Shown here piece after piece: positions 45,375 through 54,718 of a stretch of 64,000 bases of DNA (position 1 is the first letter of the stretch; the number at the start of each line of letters is the position of its first letter). The notes under the pieces are model-generated. The model saw only the letters and a list, made by a program, of their open reading frames with translations, made no database searches and had not been told where the DNA came from. Source of the stretch: Hymenobacter crusticola (lineage in GTDB: Bacteria; Bacteroidota; Bacteroidia; Cytophagales; Hymenobacteraceae); assembly GCF_002154225.1 (NCBI RefSeq), contig NZ_MTSE01000024.1, positions 1 through 64,000 on the forward strand, in the 5' to 3' direction. The position numbers and the translations under genes were made by a program.

Positions 45375-45625
45375 ATGTTCAGTTGGTGGACGCTTCTCCT
45401 GACAATAGTTGTCGTACTAAGTGCCTGTAATCAAATACGCAACAAGGAAGAACAAGCGGTTACCTCATCAGCTGATTCGAGCACAAAAACCAAACGAGTG
45501 CACCAGCTAGCAGCGATGGATCCTGCTATTTATGACTTGATACCCCTTGCCGGTGATACTATCCTAGCCTTGAGCCAGTCGGGCTTTAATGTAGCCCTAA
45601 CAACCGATGCAGGCCGACACTGGCA
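45375..45625 (+). pseudogene. 5' fragment of lipoprotein with BNR/Ycf48-like repeat
   Basis: Begins MFSWWTLLLTIVVVLSACNQ (lipobox Cys18), linker, then IYDLIPLAGDTILALSQSGF and NVALTTDAGRHWQRAT, the start of a BNR/Ycf48-type propeller blade. At about 45615 the sequence turns into a PAS kinase fragment in another frame; the lipoprotein frame then ends at 45758 with nonsense sequence. Truncated. Confidence 0.6.
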
Positions 45626-46572
45626 ACGAGCTACTCGGGCACCGCATCCTGGAGTTTGCCCACCCGCACTTTCGCGCCGATTGGCACGAGTTGCAACAGC
45701 AGTTGTGGAAGCACAAGATGCCCCATTTCACGTTGAAAACGTGCCTGGTGCGCGCTGATGGTTCTTCCTTCTGGTGTCAGGTCACCTCCGTGCTGTTTCC
45801 CGACGAAAACAGAGAGCTCGGCTATACCGTGTTAGAAGATATCTCCGTTCGGAAAGCGCTTGAGACGAAGCTGCAACGCCTCTACGACGCGCAAGAAACG
45901 ATCCTGCACCTGGCCACGCACGATGTGAAGGCGCCGATTGCCCAGATTCAGCTGCTGGGCGACCTGCTTCAGCGCGAAGTTGCCGGCCGGCACGGAGAAG
46001 GCTCGCCCCCAGCGGAAATGCTGCATTATCTGACGCTGATCCAGCGCGCGTGTGCCCATGCCAACGGGCTGCTATAGGACATCCTATTCGTGGGAGATTT
46101 GGACGAGCACGGGTTGCGCAAAGTGCCCACCGAGCTGAACACGTATCTCACCGAGCGCCTGCCCGTGCACCGCCTCGTGGCGCAGGACGAGGGCATCACC
46201 TTGGCCCTCGACCTGCCGGCGGAAAGCGTGTACGCGGCCTTGCAGCCCGAGAAGTTTGCCCGAGTGCTGGACAATCTGCTCAGCAACGCGCTCAAGTTTA
46301 CCCCCGCCGGCGGCACGATTACCCTCGGCTTGCAGTGGCACGACGGTCGGGCGCGTATCCGGGTGCAGGACACGGGCATCGGCATTCCCAGCCAGTTGCA
46401 CGCGCAGCTCTTCGACAAGTTCAACCCCAGCCGCCGCACGGGCCTACAGGGCGAACCCACTACGGGCCTCGGGCTGTTCATTGCCAAGCAGATTGTGGAG
46501 CTGCATGGAGGACAGATCTGGCTGGAAAGTCGCGAGCAGCATGGTACTACCTTCTTCCTGGAACTACCCTGA
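45607..46572 (+). pseudogene. 3' part of PAS histidine kinase with in-frame amber
   Basis: The frame starts inside a PAS (TGNELLGHRILEFAHPHFRA), then a PAC-like block (MPHFTLKTCLVRADGSSFWC, GYTVLEDISVRKALE), HisKA (ILHLATHDVKAPIAQIQLLG), TAG at 46075-46077 after HANGLL, and resumes DILFVGDLDE, HATPase (VLDNLLSNALKFTPAGG, DTGIGIP, TGLGLFIAKQIVELHGG), stop TGA. The 5' half is absent, replaced by the lipoprotein fragment. No start codon with upstream control, so probably silent. Confidence 0.75.
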
Positions 46573-47018
46573 GCAGTGCTCCAACTCGGCGAGAACCTCG
46601 CTTGCCGGGTCGTGCCTACCCTTCAGGGTAGGTGCAGAACATATAGGTCTGTTTGTCCATAGCCAGTGATGGATGCAACCTGCTAGTAACACACTCAGCT
46701 GCTTTAAGCAGGTTCTTTCTCAGGAAGAGCCAAGCGGATATCCGGTACAGAGTCCACTCTCATTCACTTGAAACCAGGCTCTTCTCGCGAATACTCATGC
46801 CTGCGTTCAATCAACTAAACTCGATTTCCATTGCTGGTGGAGACGCAGGAAAAATCGAACCTAGGGGACAAGCGTATAACAGCTTGCCCCTAGTCAGGTG
46901 ATGGCAGCCGCGAAACGTACATCTCGGCATGCCTGATTTCCGGCTTTCACGCGGTCTAGCAAATGGGCAGAACTCCGTTACTAAATGTAATTTATCGACC
47001 TGTTATAACATCCTGATA
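46573..47018. other. Intergenic, one hairpin
   Basis: The hairpin at 46861-46893 is the only structure noted. The CheB frame extends back to 46929 but those residues do not match the family. Confidence 0.45.
46861..46893. terminator. Possible terminator hairpin
   Basis: ctaggggacaagc (46861-46873) pairs with gcttgcccctag (46882-46893) with a single bulged A, eight-base loop. No U-run follows on the plus strand. It could be a weak or Rho-assisted terminator. Confidence 0.35.
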
Positions 47019-48071
47019 GTGGAAACAAGAAATATCATTGTTATTGGCGCTTCAGCAGGAGGTTTTGAGGCTATTAAACAACTGGTTGCTGCCCTACCGG
47101 CCGATCTTAACGCTGCTATTTTTATCGTCTGGCACATGTCGCCGGACGTAATGGGTATCTTACCGCAGGTGATCAACCGACAAAAAAGAATATGGGCCAC
47201 TAATGCGCTTGATAACGAACCGATTATTAATAACCATATTTACGTAGCTCCACCTGACAAGCACTTGCTGGTGGATAACGGCAGCATACGCGTTACCCGA
47301 GGACCGAAAGAAAATCGTTTTCGGCCCGCTGTTGATCCTTTGTTTCGTTCCGCTGCCTATAGCTATGGTCCCCGGGTCATTGGCATTGTCTTATCCGGCG
47401 CCTTAGATGATGGCACAGCCGGCTTGTGGACCATCAAAAGCCGAGGAGGCATAGCCATCGTGCAGGAGCCGGCCGACGCCGAAGTACCCTCGATGCCTGA
47501 AAGCGCCCTCGCTGCAGTGGCGGTAGATTACCGGGTGCCCATTGCCGAAATGGCACCCCTACTGGTTAGATTGACGGCCGAAACGGTTACCACCGTTACC
47601 TCAGCGCGAGACGTTGCGATGGAAGAGCAGAAAAAGACAGCCACTGAAATGCGCATTGCGGCGCAGGACCCAGCTCTCGAGCAGGGGGTATTCGCTTTGG
47701 GCGAGCTAACGCCCTATGCTTGTCCGGAATGTCATGGCGTCTTGTCGGCCATTACCGATGGCGAGATCATCCGCTACCGGTGCCATACCGGGCATGCATA
47801 CTCGGCGGACACCCTGCTCACTACCATTACCGCCAACGTGGAAGACACGTTATGGAGTGCCATCCGAGGAGTGGAAGAAAGTATGATGTTGCTCAACAAC
47901 CTGGGCGACCACTACGCCGAAAAAAACCAACCCAAGCTGGCCGCTATGTTTTTCCAAAAGGCGAAAGAAGCAGAAGGCCGAGCAGAAATGGTACGTCAAG
48001 CTGTTTTTAATCATGAGCACTTGACCACGACCAGCATCCGAAAACAAGCTGAAGAAGAGGGTGGCGCGTGA
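47019..48071 (+). CDS. CheB-type chemotaxis methylesterase homologue, no receiver domain
   Basis: 350 residues from a GTG at 47019 (ETRNIIVIGASAGGFEAIKQ); an ATG at 46929 would add 30 unlike residues. CheB catalytic features: Ser in GASAGG, His in WHMSPD, and Asp in VLSGALDDGTAGL, all intact. The C-terminal third carries a cysteine/histidine cluster (PYACPECHGVLS, RYRCHTGHAYSADTLLTT), a zinc-ribbon-like extension, then a helical region. There is no N-terminal receiver domain and no MCP or CheA nearby, so its substrate is probably not a classical chemoreceptor. It pairs with the CheB-CheR fusion gene 300 bases on. Confidence 0.9.
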   Translation: METRNIIVIGASAGGFEAIKQLVAALPADLNAAIFIVWHMSPDVMGILPQVINRQKRIWATNALDNEPIINNHIYVAPPDKHLLVDNGSIRVTRGPKENRFRPAVDPLFRSAAYSYGPRVIGIVLSGALDDGTAGLWTIKSRGGIAIVQEPADAEVPSMPESALAAVAVDYRVPIAEMAPLLVRLTAETVTTVTSARDVAMEEQKKTATEMRIAAQDPALEQGVFALGELTPYACPECHGVLSAITDGEIIRYRCHTGHAYSADTLLTTITANVEDTLWSAIRGVEESMMLLNNLGDHYAEKNQPKLAAMFFQKAKEAEGRAEMVRQAVFNHEHLTTTSIRKQAEEEGGA

Positions 48072-48372
48072 CACTTAGCATTCCGGTCCGCAGGTGCGGG
48101 TACTACTTAGCTAAATACATGAGCGCGATCGTCGTTTGAACGTTAGCGGCCGTCGAAGTGGCCTGTTGTGCTATCCATTGCCACTGGAAGCTTCTCTACT
48201 TGTGCACAGCGAACTGCACAAGCTACAGTGGTAGGCTATGCCGGCTCACTATGCCTCACATTTTTACGTGTTTCTTGATTGGTATAACGACCACCTACGT
48301 AAGGAATTAATTCCTTACTATAGACCACGATAAAGTTGCCTGCTGCACTAGCCCACCGCCTAAGAAAGTATA
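48072..48372. other. Intergenic between the two CheB-type genes
   Basis: Probably holds the promoter of the fusion kinase gene. No gene or clear element. Confidence 0.4.
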
Positions 48373-51300
48373 ATGTCATTAAATAAGTTTTCTGCTTTTC
48401 TCACCGAAAAGCCGCATGGCTTTCTCATTGTGGGTCTAGGAGCCTCGGCAGGTGGTATTCAAGCGCTGAAAGAATTCTTTCAGCATGTGCCCCAGGATTC
48501 TCATCTGGCTTATATCGTCATTCTGCATCTTTCCCCGGACCACGATAGCCAACTGGCACAGGTACTGCAGGCTATTACCCCCATTCCGGTTACGCAGGTG
48601 ACAGAAAGAGTTAAAATTGAGCCGGATCATATCTACGTCGTGCCCCCTAATCAGCATCTGCTGATGGAAGAGAACTTCATTGTGCCTTCCCTTAATCGGT
48701 ACCTGGAGGAAAGGCGGGCGCCCGTGGATATCTTTTTCCGCAACCTAGCCGATTTGCATGGTCCGCGAGCTGTTTGTGTGGTCTTATCCGGAACGGGTGC
48801 AAATGGTTCTATGGGATTAAAACGGGTCAAGGAACGGGGCGGGAATGCGTATGTGCAAACCCCACGCGAAGCGGAATTCAATGAAATGCCCCGCAACGCG
48901 ATAGCCACGGACTTAGTCGATGAAGTACTACCTGTAGCGGAGATCCCCGGGCGAATACTCGCCTACCGCGATAGTCTGGGCTCCGTAGAAATTGCCGTGG
49001 AGGCGAAAAACCAGCCCGAGCAGCAACAGCAGGCCCTACGTGAAATATTTGCCCACTTGCGCCTGCGCACCGGGCACGACTTCTCCAATTATAAGCGGGC
49101 GACCCTGCTGCGCCGGATCGAACGCCGCATAAACGTACGCAGCCTGCCCGACCTGCCGAGCTACGCCGCCTTTTTGCAGCAACATTTAGAGGAGAGTCAA
49201 GCGTTGCTGAAAGATCTGTTGATCTCGGTTACTAATTTCTTCCGGGATAAAAAGCCGTTTCAAGTACTGGAACACGATATTTTACCAGCTATCCTGCAGA
49301 CGAAGAAAGCGGATAGCGAAGTGAGAATATGGGTCGCCGGGTGCGCCACTGGGGAAGAAGCGTATTCCTTGGCCATGCTAATGGCCGAAAGAACCCTTGG
49401 GGTACTGGACGCTCCCAAAGTACAAATCTTTGCCACCGACCTCGACGAAACCGCTCTTACCGCCGCCCGGGAAGGGTTGTACACCCTCAACGATGCTGCC
49501 GATGTTTCGCCGGAACGGCTGCTGCGTTTCTTTACCAAAGAAGGAGACAGCTACCGCGTCCAACGCGAGCTCCGAGAGATGATCCTGTTTGCTCCGCACA
49601 ACTTTTTAAAAGACCCGCCTTTTTCGCGCCTGGACCTGGTGAGCTGTCGCAACGTGTTGATCTACCTCAATTCCACGGCGCAGGAACGGGTCATGGAAAC
49701 GTTTCACTTTGCGTTGAAGCCGGGTGGCTACTTGTTTCTGGGTTCGGCGGAATCGGTGGATGGCGCCAGCGATCTATATGCCACCATCAGCCGGGAAAAT
49801 CGTATCTACCGGGCCCGCCAAGCCGCGAGTCACCAGTACTCGGTGCCTAAATTAGTCCCTACCCTACAACGCAAGCAACCGGCTCCGCTTACGTTTCACA
49901 CGGCAGAAAGCCGGCCACCCAACCGCCTTTCCTTCGGGGAACTGCATTGGAACCTGTTGGAACACTATGCGCCGCCTTCCTTGGTGGTGAATGAGAACTA
50001 TGATATCCTGCACATGTCCGAAAAAGCGGGAAGCTTTCTTGAATTTTCCGGTGGTGAACCCACCAAGAACCTGCTGAAACTCATCCGCTCCGAGCTAAGA
50101 CTGGAGTTACGATCCGCGCTTCACCAAGCCGTGCAGCGGCAAACCGCCATCGAAGCCCGGAATATACCCTGGACTAGGAATGGAGAATCTCGGTCCTTGA
50201 ACATCCAAGTGAAACCGGTCACCAAAGAAGGCGACACGGCGAAGGGATTCATCCTAGTCATTTTTGAGTTGAATGAGTCAGCGCAAGAGCCGCAGGAGGA
50301 AACGGTTGTGTTAAGGTCTGCTGAGCCCATTGCCCATCAATTGGAAGAGGAGCTTCTCCAGATGAAAGCCCAGTTACGGTACTCGGCGGAGCAGTACGAA
50401 TACCAGGCGGAAGAGCTAAAAGCCTCCAATGAGGAGTTGCAGGCCATGAACGAAGAATTGCGTTCGGCTGCCGAAGAACTGGAGACCAGTAAGGAGGAAC
50501 TGCAATCGATGAACGAAGAGTTGCGCACGGTCAACCAAGAGCTAAAGGTAAAAATTGAGGAAGTAAGCGTTACCAGCAGTAACTTCCAAAACCTGATCAA
50601 TTCTACCGGGGTAGCGACCATTTTCCTCGACCGCACTTTTTGCATCCGGTTATATACCCCGGCGGCCCGGCAACTCTTCAATCTAATTCCGTCCGACTAT
50701 GGCCGCCCTATTTCGGATATTACCCACCGGCTGGACTATGACCAGTTATTAACCGATGCCGAAACGGTGCTGGAAAAACTCACGCTGCTTGAACGGGAGG
50801 TAAACACCACAGATCACCGGGCGTTTATGATGCGGGTGTTGCCTTACCGCACGGCCGAGGATCGGATTAATGGGGTGGTGATTACCCTGTTTGACATCAC
50901 CGAACGCAAGCAAGCCGAAGAAACGTTACGAGCCAGCGAACAACGCTTGCAACGCATGGTTAACGTGCCCAGTGTGGGGGTGCTCACCTTCGACTACACG
51001 GATAGGATGCTCCAAGTCAACGACGCCTTTCTGGTGATGGTTGGCTATACGCGTCTGGAGTTCGAAGCCCGCCCATTCACCTGGCGCGACTTCACCCCAC
51101 CAGAACACCTAGAAGCTAGCTTGCAAGTCATGGCTCAGTTGCGGCAAACGGGCCGAGGCGGCCCGTACGAGAAAGAATACTTCCGCAAAGACGGCTCCCG
51201 GCTCTGGCTGATGTTTGTGGCCGCCGATCTGGGCGATGGCACCATCGCCGAGTATGCTATTGACGTAAGTGCCCGCAAACAAGCCGAAGAAACAGTGGCG

Positions 51301-52923
51301 ACCGATCTGGCGGGCATGCAACGGCTGCACGAATTGCACGCGAAACTCGCCACCGAAACCAACCTGCAAGTAGCCTTGCAAGAACTGGTGGCCCTGGCCT
51401 GCGACTTTACCCAGACGGACCAAGGTTGCGTGCAACTGGTCAGTGAGGATGGGAAACGGCTGGAGCTGTACGCCTCCCAAGGCTACGCGGAAAGTAGCCC
51501 CTTTCTACAGCGCTTCCAGCACGAAGATTCCCAACAAGTCGATGATGCGGTGTGGGGCGGTCGTACTCGGCTCCTGATTGAAGATGTCGAAACCTACCCA
51601 TCCTTACGGGGCACCCCGGATCAAGAAGTTGCCTTGTCGGAAGGGATTCGAGCCATCCAATCTACCCCCTTACTCACCCGCAGTAGTGGCGTGATAGGGG
51701 TGTTAAGCAACCAATTCCGCCAGCCGCACCGTCCCACTGAGCACCAGTTGAAGCTGTTGGATTTACTAGCGTGGACGGCCGCCGACTTTGTGGAGCGGCA
51801 CCGGGCGCTCCAGGCTCTGCAAGCCTTCTCCATCGGCTTGGAAAACCAAGTGCAAGAAAGAACGGCCCAACTAAACCAGAGTACAGAAACCTTGCAACAA
51901 AACTTGGCCAAACTGCAGCAGGCGGAAGAAGTAGCGCAGATAGGCAGCTGGGAGTACGACATCGCGAGTGGTGAACTGACCTGGACCACCGGCATGTACC
52001 GCCTATTCGGTTTGCCAGTGAGCAGCCCGGTAAGCCCGGAAATCTACCTGAATTACGCTATAGAAAAAGATAAGGCCCTTGCGCAGAAATTAGTAAACAA
52101 AGTCCGTGAAGTGTATGAACCTCTTGATGAAACGCTACGCCTGCGGGTAGACAAGCAGGAACATACCTTCCGGATTAAGTCGGTCGTGCTGCGCAACGAA
52201 CAAGGAGAACCTCGGAAGATACTGGGCTTGGATTTAGATGTTTCCGAGGTGAAGCGTCTGGAAGAAGAAAACTTGCAAATGCGGTTGAATCAGCAGAAAG
52301 CTTTGTTGCTCGGTATTCTGGATGCTCAGGAGCAAGAGCGTCAGCGCATCGCCGAGGCGTTACACAACGGGGTCGGGCAACTCTTGTTTGCCACCAAGCT
52401 CAACTTCGACCAAGTAGCGCCGCTGGTTCCAGAAGAAGTATTCAGAGGTGCCAACCAGTTGCTAGACGAAGCGATTCAGGAAACCCGGCGGGTATCGCAC
52501 GAATTGGTGCCTAGTATGCTGAACAACTTTGGCTTAGCCCAATCTATTCGGGATTTATGCCAGAAATACAGTCACACGCGCATTCGAGTAAATTGCGAAG
52601 TTATCGGGTTGCAGAACCGATTAGAGTCGTATGTAGAGGTTGCCGTTTACCGCATCTGTCAAGAATTACTGACGAACGTGACCAAGCATGCGGAGGCGAC
52701 GAGCGCCGATATTCTGTTGGAGCAGGAGGATAGTGAGATAACGTTGAAAGTACGCGACAATGGCAAAGGAATAAGCCTAGAACCCAGTAAGATGACGGGC
52801 ATTGGGCTGCGTACGATTCAGGACCGGGTAAAGCTGCTGAACGGCACCTTTTCCCTGCATACTCCTGATACTGGGATGGGAACCCAGGTCACCATCCACA
52901 TTCCTATTACCAGTATGAAATAG
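48373..52923 (+). CDS. CheB-CheR-PAS-GAF-histidine kinase fusion
   Basis: 1516 residues. Order: CheB-like (about 16-205: GLGASAGGIQAL, HLSPDHDS, VLSGTGANGSMGL), CheR methyltransferase (about 225-480: RTGHDFSNYKRATLLRRIER, VAGCATGEEAYSLA, SCRNVLIYLN), a PAS-like block, a long coiled coil (660-735, ELKASNEELQAMNEELRSAA), two PAS domains, a GAF domain (about 1015-1150), coiled coil, a further PAS, and a HisKA_3/HATPase kinase (QRIAEALHNGVGQLL with the phospho-His, then VRDNGKGIS and GIGLRTIQDRV). In the CheB motif the usual catalytic Asp (DG) is Asn (GANGS). The NarL-type regulator downstream is the obvious partner. Confidence 0.96.
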   Translation: MSLNKFSAFLTEKPHGFLIVGLGASAGGIQALKEFFQHVPQDSHLAYIVILHLSPDHDSQLAQVLQAITPIPVTQVTERVKIEPDHIYVVPPNQHLLMEENFIVPSLNRYLEERRAPVDIFFRNLADLHGPRAVCVVLSGTGANGSMGLKRVKERGGNAYVQTPREAEFNEMPRNAIATDLVDEVLPVAEIPGRILAYRDSLGSVEIAVEAKNQPEQQQQALREIFAHLRLRTGHDFSNYKRATLLRRIERRINVRSLPDLPSYAAFLQQHLEESQALLKDLLISVTNFFRDKKPFQVLEHDILPAILQTKKADSEVRIWVAGCATGEEAYSLAMLMAERTLGVLDAPKVQIFATDLDETALTAAREGLYTLNDAADVSPERLLRFFTKEGDSYRVQRELREMILFAPHNFLKDPPFSRLDLVSCRNVLIYLNSTAQERVMETFHFALKPGGYLFLGSAESVDGASDLYATISRENRIYRARQAASHQYSVPKLVPTLQRKQPAPLTFHTAESRPPNRLSFGELHWNLLEHYAPPSLVVNENYDILHMSEKAGSFLEFSGGEPTKNLLKLIRSELRLELRSALHQAVQRQTAIEARNIPWTRNGESRSLNIQVKPVTKEGDTAKGFILVIFELNESAQEPQEETVVLRSAEPIAHQLEEELLQMKAQLRYSAEQYEYQAEELKASNEELQAMNEELRSAAEELETSKEELQSMNEELRTVNQELKVKIEEVSVTSSNFQNLINSTGVATIFLDRTFCIRLYTPAARQLFNLIPSDYGRPISDITHRLDYDQLLTDAETVLEKLTLLEREVNTTDHRAFMMRVLPYRTAEDRINGVVITLFDITERKQAEETLRASEQRLQRMVNVPSVGVLTFDYTDRMLQVNDAFLVMVGYTRLEFEARPFTWRDFTPPEHLEASLQVMAQLRQTGRGGPYEKEYFRKDGSRLWLMFVAADLGDGTIAEYAIDVSARKQAEETVATDLAGMQRLHELHAKLATETNLQVALQELVALACDFTQTDQGCVQLVSEDGKRLELYASQGYAESSPFLQRFQHEDSQQVDDAVWGGRTRLLIEDVETYPSLRGTPDQEVALSEGIRAIQSTPLLTRSSGVIGVLSNQFRQPHRPTEHQLKLLDLLAWTAADFVERHRALQALQAFSIGLENQVQERTAQLNQSTETLQQNLAKLQQAEEVAQIGSWEYDIASGELTWTTGMYRLFGLPVSSPVSPEIYLNYAIEKDKALAQKLVNKVREVYEPLDETLRLRVDKQEHTFRIKSVVLRNEQGEPRKILGLDLDVSEVKRLEEENLQMRLNQQKALLLGILDAQEQERQRIAEALHNGVGQLLFATKLNFDQVAPLVPEEVFRGANQLLDEAIQETRRVSHELVPSMLNNFGLAQSIRDLCQKYSHTRIRVNCEVIGLQNRLESYVEVAVYRICQELLTNVTKHAEATSADILLEQEDSEITLKVRDNGKGISLEPSKMTGIGLRTIQDRVKLLNGTFSLHTPDTGMGTQVTIHIPITSMK

Positions 52924-53126
52924 CGTGTCGCTTTTGCATTGGCTGGCAAACGATAATCCATTTACTTTAGGCCTAGACGATCGATATAGCTCTAGTCAGA
53001 CGAGGCAAGACAAGCCCTTAACAACCAGTCAGGTCGAACGGGGTGTACTGCTACGCTTCTTAGCCCATTGTCGCCTCATACAGCCATCCCTGAATGGCAT
53101 TATTACAGTAGATTTTTCTTCTAAGC

Positions 53127-53160
53127 ACGGTATTCATTGCTGTCTATGAATACCGTTTTT
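53127..53160 (+). terminator. Rho-independent terminator-like hairpin before the regulator gene
   Basis: acggtattcat (53127-53137) and atgaataccgt (53146-53156) form an 11-bp stem with an eight-base loop, followed by ttttt. It ends about 15 bases before the response-regulator ATG, so it would cut read-through from the kinase gene into the regulator. Confidence 0.75.
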
Positions 53161-53174
53161 GTAGCTTTATTTCC

Positions 53175-53822
53175 ATGATTCGCATTTTTCTTGTTGATGA
53201 TCATGCCATTGTGCGCGACGGCCTGCGGGCAGTACTATCGGCGCAGCCTCTACTGAAAATAGTAGGGGAAGCCGCTAATGGCCAGGAGTTGCTGGTGCAG
53301 TTGCCAAACGTGCCCACGGATGTCGTGCTGATGGATTTGAATATGCCTGTGTTGGATGGACTGGCAACCACGCACGAGCTGCACGAACACCACCCAAACC
53401 TACGCATCTTGATCCTGTCGATGATGACGCACGAGCGCACTGTTGGTGAACTGTTCGCAGCCGGAGCGCACGGGTATGTACTCAAAAATGCGGATAAAGC
53501 CGAAATTACGACGGCTATTCAAGCGGTAGCAGCAGGCAAGCGCTTTTTATGTTCGGATATCGGTCTGACGCTACTTGAAAAAATATTGGCGACCGAGGAG
53601 GAAGGTGCGGTCAACTCGGCAAAGGACCCCTTCCGCCTGTCGTCCCGCGAGCGGGAGATTCTCAAACTAGTAGCCAGTGGGCTGACTAATCAGGAAATTG
53701 CGGATAAGCTTTTTACTAGCAAGCGCACGGTTGAGACCCACCGACAGAACTTGCTAGAAAAAACTGAGGCCAAAAATACTCCGGCCTTGATCAGATATGC
53801 GATGGAGCAGGGCTGGCTTTAG
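53175..53822 (+). CDS. NarL/LuxR-family response regulator
   Basis: 215 residues. Receiver domain: IFLVDDHAIVRDGLRAVL, phospho-acceptor Asp54 in VVLMDLNMPVLDG, Lys104 in GYVLKNADK. Effector: LuxR-type HTH at about 150-212 (LSSREREILKLVASGLTNQE, IADKLFTSKRTVETHRQNLL). It pairs by class with the HisKA_3 kinase just upstream. A terminator hairpin separates the two, so its level may be set by an own promoter: TAGCTTTA 13 bases before the ATG loosely matches TAnnTTTG and would give a very short leader. Confidence 0.95.
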   Translation: MIRIFLVDDHAIVRDGLRAVLSAQPLLKIVGEAANGQELLVQLPNVPTDVVLMDLNMPVLDGLATTHELHEHHPNLRILILSMMTHERTVGELFAAGAHGYVLKNADKAEITTAIQAVAAGKRFLCSDIGLTLLEKILATEEEGAVNSAKDPFRLSSREREILKLVASGLTNQEIADKLFTSKRTVETHRQNLLEKTEAKNTPALIRYAMEQGWL

Positions 53823-54718
53823 CCGTAGGCGGGTAGAGTAAGTGCTAGGGTGAGGTAATAAGATGGATTAACCATAATAGTGTATAGTATAAATTACAGA
53901 GTTAGCCAGCGATGGATTTATAGGAATATAGAAGCGGGACTACGTACAACCCGCGGGCTATTGCGCCGCGCGTCTATGCAAGCGCACACGCTCTTATGTA
54001 GCGACCACTTATGCCCTTTCGCTTGTACGCGTTACGTCCGCGGGTTTTGTCTTAGCCTCGTAGCTGTTGCAAAACTTCTAATAGTGAATTTGCTTGGTAG
54101 AACCAGAGTCTGAAACAGGCTAAAAAGTTCATTCAACAACCTCATTCTTCGTAAACGAGGGATCAAGTACCGTTTCTCTGGAGTACAGATAGAGTTCTGC
54201 AATAGCCATGAACGTTTAAGTAATGTTACAGCCAGTTTACGTGCTGCAAATGATCGTTTCTAGCGCGTAAATGGCTGCGCGCTTACCGGCATGTGTCTAT
54301 AGCAGTTGATTTAGCAATAGGCATCACTTCAATACAGGTTTTGCGTCTTGGTGATTGACTAGACAAACTAGCATAAGATTGATGATAGAAAAGAATTATA
54401 ATTCTTGGATTGCACTAAACAGGTTAAATAATATTGCTAATTATATTCTTTTAAAAAACCCTAAACGTTCTGTCAATACTTACATTCGTATACTCTTAAG
54501 CAAAGGGGCTTGAATTTTACCTTCAACCTATCACAGCTTTAATTATAGCTGGTTTATTGTAAGAAAATAACCTAAGTCCAATCGGTGCTCAGAAACCTAA
54601 AATATGTTCGCGCCGGGCCAGGGCTGAAAAATTTAGGTTTAACTCGTCCTTCATCCTAGCCTTTGTTAGTGTACAGTTTTGCTAGTTTGTCTTTATTATT
54701 TAGTTAGTAACTATACAT
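53823..54718. other. Intergenic with MITE and AT-rich tract
   Basis: No gene. A 150-bp MITE-like copy lies at 54060-54209; 54340-54718 is strongly AT-rich and lies downstream of the TerY-P-like operon, whose 3' end is at 54719. Convergent with the response regulator. Confidence 0.5.
54060..54209. mobile_element. MITE-like element, 150 bp, inverted relative to 61573 copy
   Basis: Ends gtagctgttgcaaaac and gttctgcaatagccat; the core read on the minus strand gives gatccctcgtttacgaagaa and ctttttagcctgttt, aligning with the cores at 22355 and 61573. Exactly 150 bp like them. Its right flank aacgtttaagtaatgttaca also follows the 22355 copy, so the insertion context is repeated too. Confidence 0.7.

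Noticed and set aside
52925..53149. 74-residue frame between kinase and response regulator
   Set aside because: No conserved features, and it overlaps a terminator-like hairpin.
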